Source: an uncultured Acetobacteraceae bacterium
GTDB lineage: Bacteria > Pseudomonadota > Alphaproteobacteria > Acetobacterales > Acetobacteraceae
Direction: 5' to 3'
DNA: 8,901 bases
Assembly: GCA_937874445.1 (NCBI GenBank)
Contig: CALNAL010000139.1
Coordinates: forward strand, 1-8,901
Part shown: one piece after another, positions 7,101 to 8,901 of the stretch
Layout of the letters: every line of letters starts with the position of its first letter
How positions within the stretch are numbered: position 1 is the stretch's first letter
Position numbers and translations under genes: made by a program
The notes under the pieces: model-generated
Told to the model about the DNA's origin: nothing
What the model saw: the letters and a program-made list of their open reading frames with translations, nothing else
Databases searched by the model: none

Positions 7101-7271
7101 GCCGCGGCCCGCGTCGCCATCGGCACGGCGGTGGTGGGCGGCATGGTCAGCGCCACCGTGCTGGCCATCTACTTCGTTCCCGTCTTCTTCGTCGTGGTGC
7201 TGAAACTCTTCCGTGTCCGCCCGAGCACCCTCAAGACGACAGCCTCCTATGCCGATGCGAAAAAGGTCTGA
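4116..7271 (+). CDS. RND multidrug efflux pump, inner-membrane permease (AcrB/MexB, HAE1 type)
   Basis: A 1051-residue proton-driven exporter acting as a homotrimer, full length for the HAE1 family. It starts with the typical MSRFFIDRPVFAWV and first membrane helix (about 10-28). A large periplasmic loop with porter and docking subdomains follows (about 30-335), then helices 2-6 (about 340-500), helix 7 (about 542-560), a second periplasmic loop (about 565-870) and helices 8-12 (about 872-1035). Proton-relay residues are intact: D408 and D409 in GLLVDDAIVVVEN, and K940 in GLATKNAILIVEF. The substrate-gating loop is conserved as TGFSFAGRGQNAG (F616, F618, equivalent to AcrB F615, F617). AGGA at 4103-4106 serves the ATG. 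The channel gene begins four bases after the stop. Known family members export antibiotics, dyes, detergents and solvents; the actual substrates here cannot be read. No frameshift or missing segment seen. Confidence 0.96.
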   Translation: MSRFFIDRPVFAWVIGLVIMLIGGVAVFTLPIAQYPTIAAPQIAITVTYPGASAQTTEDTVVRPILQQMAGLDGLEYISSSTQSDGSMEIDLTFTQGTDANIAQVQVQNKLSLAEPSLPSEVTAQGIKVLKSAKNFMMVVGLVSTDKSMTATDIADYAASHVQDPLTRIPGIGDFTLLGAEYAMRVWLNPDKLYQYSLTVGDVITAIEAQNVQVSSGSLGGMPARDGWRLNATIIGPSRMTSPDEFRNILLKVNQDGSQVRIKDVGSVELGQQLYGIAGEYNEGLPAAGIALKLTPGGNQLTTESAVKSELQRLSQYFPPNLEIVYPLDTEPFVTLSIEEVVKTLVEAVGLVFVVMLVFLQNIRATLIPTIAVPIVLLGTFGVLAAFGYSINTLTMLAMVLAVGLLVDDAIVVVENVERVMRERHLPPREAARESMDEIQGALIGIALVLSAVFLPMAFLGGSTGVIYRQFSVTIVSAMALSVVVALVLTPALCATMLKAPAEGAGEHAETGPAGWFNRNFDRMRDYYGRGVSGMIARSKSSMLVFALVTAAVAFLLPRMSTGFLPDEDQGTIFAQVATPPGSTFEQTQALTRDVAKYFVRDEAADVDSVQSVTGFSFAGRGQNAGMFFIRLKDWSQRTKASQQPAAIAARAMAHFAADRRGRVFAFNPPAVMELGNATGFDFELIDAADVGSDKLLAARNQLLGMAMQNPSLIAVRPNGLEDAPQYTLNIDREKANAQGVSIADINTTIQGALGSYYVNQFLRGGRVKQVYVQGEAEGRMLPSDLDRWYVRNTSGSMVPFSSFLTGSWTTGPQKVESYNGLNSFEILGAPAPGVSSGQAMTIMQQLASKLPAGVGFQWTGLSYEQVKAGSQTTLLYALSIVVVLLCLAALYESWPVPISVLLVVPLGVIGAILATLGRGLDNDVYFQVGLLTTVGLATKNAILIVEFAKAYFDGGRSLRDAAMQAAHERLRPILMTSLAFVCGTLPLAVASGAGAAARVAIGTAVVGGMVSATVLAIYFVPVFFVVVLKLFRVRPSTLKTTASYADAKKV

Positions 7272-7275
7272 ACCG

Positions 7276-8697
7276 ATGCGCACGTTCATCCCTCTCCTCG
7301 CGGTGCTGCTGGCCGGATGCAGCCTGGTGCCCGACTACCAGCGCCCCGACCTGCCGACCGCGACGGCCTGGCCCGAGGCCGCCGCGGTCGCAGGCACCGC
7401 CGGCAAGCCCGCGGCCGATCTCGGCTGGAGCAGCTTCTTCCGTGATCCCGTCACGCAGGATCTCATCGCCCTGTCGCTCGCCTCCAACCGCGACCTGCGG
7501 GTGGCCGCCCTCACCGCCCAGGCCGCGGAGGCCTCCTACCGCTCCACCCGCTCCAGCCTCTTCCCCACGCTCAATGCCACCGCCGGCTTCGAGCGCAGCC
7601 GCACGCCGGGCGACGTCTCCGGCAGCCCCACCCCGCAGAATCTGCGCCAGTACAGCGCCGGTCTCGGCGTGGCCTCCTGGGAACTGGACTTTTTCGGCCG
7701 CCTGCGCGCGCAGGCGCAGCAGGCGCACGAAACCTGGCTGCAACAGAAGGAGCTGGCCCGCAGCGAGCAGATCACCGTGGTGGCCAGCATCGCCTCGGGC
7801 TACTCGGCCTGGCTGGCCGACAGCGAGGCGCACGCCATCGCCGACGAAACCGTTGCGGTCCAGGAAAAATATCTCCAGCTTACCCGCGACAAGCTCGCCC
7901 ATGGCAGCGGCACCGCGCTGGATGTTGCCCAGGCCGAGACCACCCTGCGCAGTGCCGAGGCCAGCCGGGCCCAGTATGCCCGCCAGGTGGCGCAGGACAT
8001 GGATTCCCTGGTGCTGCTGGTGGGCGCGCCGGTCCCCGATACGCTCTCGCAACGCATGGTCGCGGCCGCGGCGCGGCGCGCGCTTCCCCCGGTGCCCGAC
8101 GTGCCGGCCGGCCTGCCCGCCGACCTGCTGGAGCGCCGCCCCGACATTCTCGCCGCCGAGCATGTCCTCGAAGGCGCCAACGCCAATATCGGGGCCGCGC
8201 GGGCGGCGTTCTTTCCGCAGGTCACCCTCACCGCCTCGGGCGGCACCGCGGGCGAAGGGCTGAGCCGGCTGTTCGGCGCGGGCCAGGGCGCCTGGCTGTT
8301 CGAGCCTTCGGTCAGCGTGCCGATCTTCGATGCCGGGCGCAATCAGGCCAACCTCGACCTCGCCAAGATCGAGAAACGCATCGAGATCGCAACGTACGAG
8401 AAGACCATCCAGTCCGCCTTCCGCGACGTCGCCGACGCCCTGGCCGCGCGCGACACCTATCGCGACCAGCTCGCCGCCCAGCAGGCCCTGGTGGCGGCCG
8501 AAACCCGCTACCGCGACCTCGCCGACCTGCGCTTCCGCGCCGGCACCGACAACTTCCTCAACGTGCTGGTCTCGCAGAACTCGCTGCTGCAAGCCCGCCT
8601 GAACCTGGTCAGCCTGCAACTGGCCGCGCAACAGAACGCCGTCTCGCTCTACAAGGCGCTGGGCGGAGGCTGGCAGGAGCACGACTCCGGCGCCTGA
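7276..8697 (+). CDS. Outer-membrane efflux channel lipoprotein (NodT/OprM type)
   Basis: A 473-residue TolC-like trimeric channel completing the tripartite pump. The signal is MRTFIPLLAVLLAGC with the lipidated Cys15, followed by SLVPDYQRPDLP, characteristic of OprM/NodT proteins. Two homologous OEP repeats follow: about 55-245 (SNRDLRVAALTAQAAEASYRS, then SLFPTLNA, ASWELDFFGRLRAQ) and about 280-460 (LLERRPDILAAEHVLEGAN, AAFFPQVTL, SVPIFDAGRN). The long helices are Ala/Gln-rich, as in the periplasmic tunnel. I chose the ATG at 7276 because AAAAAGG at 7260-7266 lies nine bases before it and the lipoprotein signal is compact. In-frame ATGs at 7249 and 7255 (adding MPMRKRSEP or MRKRSEP and overlapping the pump gene) are possible and would give a more basic signal start. 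Last gene of the operon, 22 bases before the hairpin at 8720. Confidence 0.93.
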   Translation: MRTFIPLLAVLLAGCSLVPDYQRPDLPTATAWPEAAAVAGTAGKPAADLGWSSFFRDPVTQDLIALSLASNRDLRVAALTAQAAEASYRSTRSSLFPTLNATAGFERSRTPGDVSGSPTPQNLRQYSAGLGVASWELDFFGRLRAQAQQAHETWLQQKELARSEQITVVASIASGYSAWLADSEAHAIADETVAVQEKYLQLTRDKLAHGSGTALDVAQAETTLRSAEASRAQYARQVAQDMDSLVLLVGAPVPDTLSQRMVAAAARRALPPVPDVPAGLPADLLERRPDILAAEHVLEGANANIGAARAAFFPQVTLTASGGTAGEGLSRLFGAGQGAWLFEPSVSVPIFDAGRNQANLDLAKIEKRIEIATYEKTIQSAFRDVADALAARDTYRDQLAAQQALVAAETRYRDLADLRFRAGTDNFLNVLVSQNSLLQARLNLVSLQLAAQQNAVSLYKALGGGWQEHDSGA

Positions 8698-8719
8698 ATC
8701 CAAGCCCTATAGAGAAGGT

Positions 8720-8745
8720 CTTCTTTTTCCTGAAGGAAAAAGAAG
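8720..8745 (+). terminator. Hairpin after the efflux operon, possible terminator
   Basis: An 11-bp perfect stem (CTTCTTTTTCC, loop TGAA, GGAAAAAGAAG) starts 22 bases after the channel-gene stop. It is followed by an A/T-rich stretch with runs of T at 8756-8759 and 8763-8767, not immediately at the stem. Position suits a terminator for the efflux transcript. It is also the start of repeat block A, so the role may be structural or mobile rather than dedicated. Confidence 0.45.
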
Positions 8746-8759
8746 CAAAAAGGACTTTT
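8722..8759. repeat. Composite repeat, block A, right copy
   Basis: Identical over 38 bp to positions 1-38, in the same orientation. Two further stem bases on the left and their partners on the right complete the hairpin here. After it the two copies diverge completely until block B. Confidence 0.9.
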
Positions 8760-8789
8760 CCTATTTTTGTTCCGAATCTGATACCAACC

Positions 8790-8822
8790 CCCGCTGACCG
8801 CGGTTCTTGCGCGGCCAGCGGG
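8790..8822. other. Long G+C hairpin in the variable middle of the right composite repeat
   Basis: Arms CCCGCTG-A-CCGCG (8790-8802) and CGCGG-C-CAGCGGG (8810-8822) pair over 12 of 13 positions with one A/C mismatch and a 7-base loop GTTCTTG. It is strong enough to stop transcription from either side, though no T-run follows the stem directly. It occupies the same slot as the weaker hairpin 50-72 in the left copy. Confidence 0.6.
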
Positions 8823-8850
8823 ATTTGCTCTGACCCAGGCACGGAGCCTT

Positions 8851-8898
8851 AACGAACAAAGCTTTCCTGGTTCTCCTTTCTCGAAAGGAGAACACCTT
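8851..8898. repeat. Composite repeat, block B, right copy
   Basis: Matches 79-126 at 47 of 48 positions, same orientation, and contains the same perfect 10-bp hairpin (8870-8893, GTTCTCCTTT / AAAGGAGAAC). The window ends three bases later, so it cannot be seen what it borders. In the left copy, block B faces the 3' end of a leftward gene. Confidence 0.85.
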
Positions 8899-8901
8899 CC
8901 T

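Noticed and set aside
7213..7275. Upstream in-frame extension of the channel gene to 7213 (MSARAPSRRQ...)
   Set aside because: It would overlap the pump gene by about 59 bases and place a charged segment before the lipoprotein signal. The Shine-Dalgarno and lipobox favour 7276; starts at 7249 or 7255 remain possible.
4119..7289. A 1056-codon open frame on the minus strand opposite the whole pump gene
   Set aside because: It is the shadow of a G+C-rich gene: the translation is rich in His, Asp, Gly and Arg with no domain or membrane segment, while the opposite strand encodes an intact AcrB-type pump.
1..8901. Insertion sequence, transposon or integron to explain the flanking repeats
   Set aside because: The repeats are direct, contain internal hairpins, and no transposase, integrase or target-site duplication is visible.

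Overview
The window looks like a G+C-rich alphaproteobacterial chromosome segment, most likely from the acetic acid bacteria (Acetobacteraceae; Gluconacetobacter/Komagataeibacter-like). This rests on three things: strongly G/C-ending codons in every gene, an OprB-type carbohydrate porin, and an A/T-rich hairpin repeat at both ends that I recall as common between genes in this family. The last point is memory, not a search. The genus is inference.

Layout, left to right. Positions 1-152 hold the left copy of a composite repeat: an A/T-rich hairpin block, a G+C-rich spacer and a second hairpin block. Positions 153-1544 (minus strand) encode an OprB-family porin. Positions 1545-1854 carry no gene, but they hold a likely porin promoter, a Fur-box-like site and a G+C hairpin. 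Positions 1855-1998 (minus) encode a candidate 47-residue single-span membrane protein with its own Shine-Dalgarno. Positions 1999-2194 are a control region with a nearly perfect 24-bp palindrome, the probable operator of the next gene. Then, all on the plus strand and tightly packed, come a TetR/AcrR-family regulator (2195-2833), an RND periplasmic adaptor lipoprotein (2913-4094), an RND inner-membrane pump of the AcrB/MexB type (4116-7271) and a NodT/OprM-type outer-membrane channel lipoprotein (7276-8697). The window closes with the right copy of the composite repeat (8720-8898).

The four plus-strand genes form a complete, apparently intact tripartite multidrug efflux operon with its local repressor as first gene. 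No convincing separate promoter lies in the 79 bases between regulator and adaptor, so one autoregulated transcript from the palindrome region is the simplest reading. Pump, adaptor and channel would join the inner and outer membranes and drive drug or solvent export with the proton gradient. The key proton-relay residues are present (D408, D409, K940).

The parts beyond a routine efflux locus are: (1) the paired composite repeats, same order and orientation, that bracket the whole porin-plus-pump segment and keep a three-hairpin layout while the middle sequence differs; (2) a small membrane protein divergent from the repressor, whose predicted promoter is straddled by the repressor's putative operator, making it a candidate pump-associated small protein; (3) a Fur-like site in front of a sugar porin. 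No RNA gene, CRISPR array, transposase or integrase was seen.
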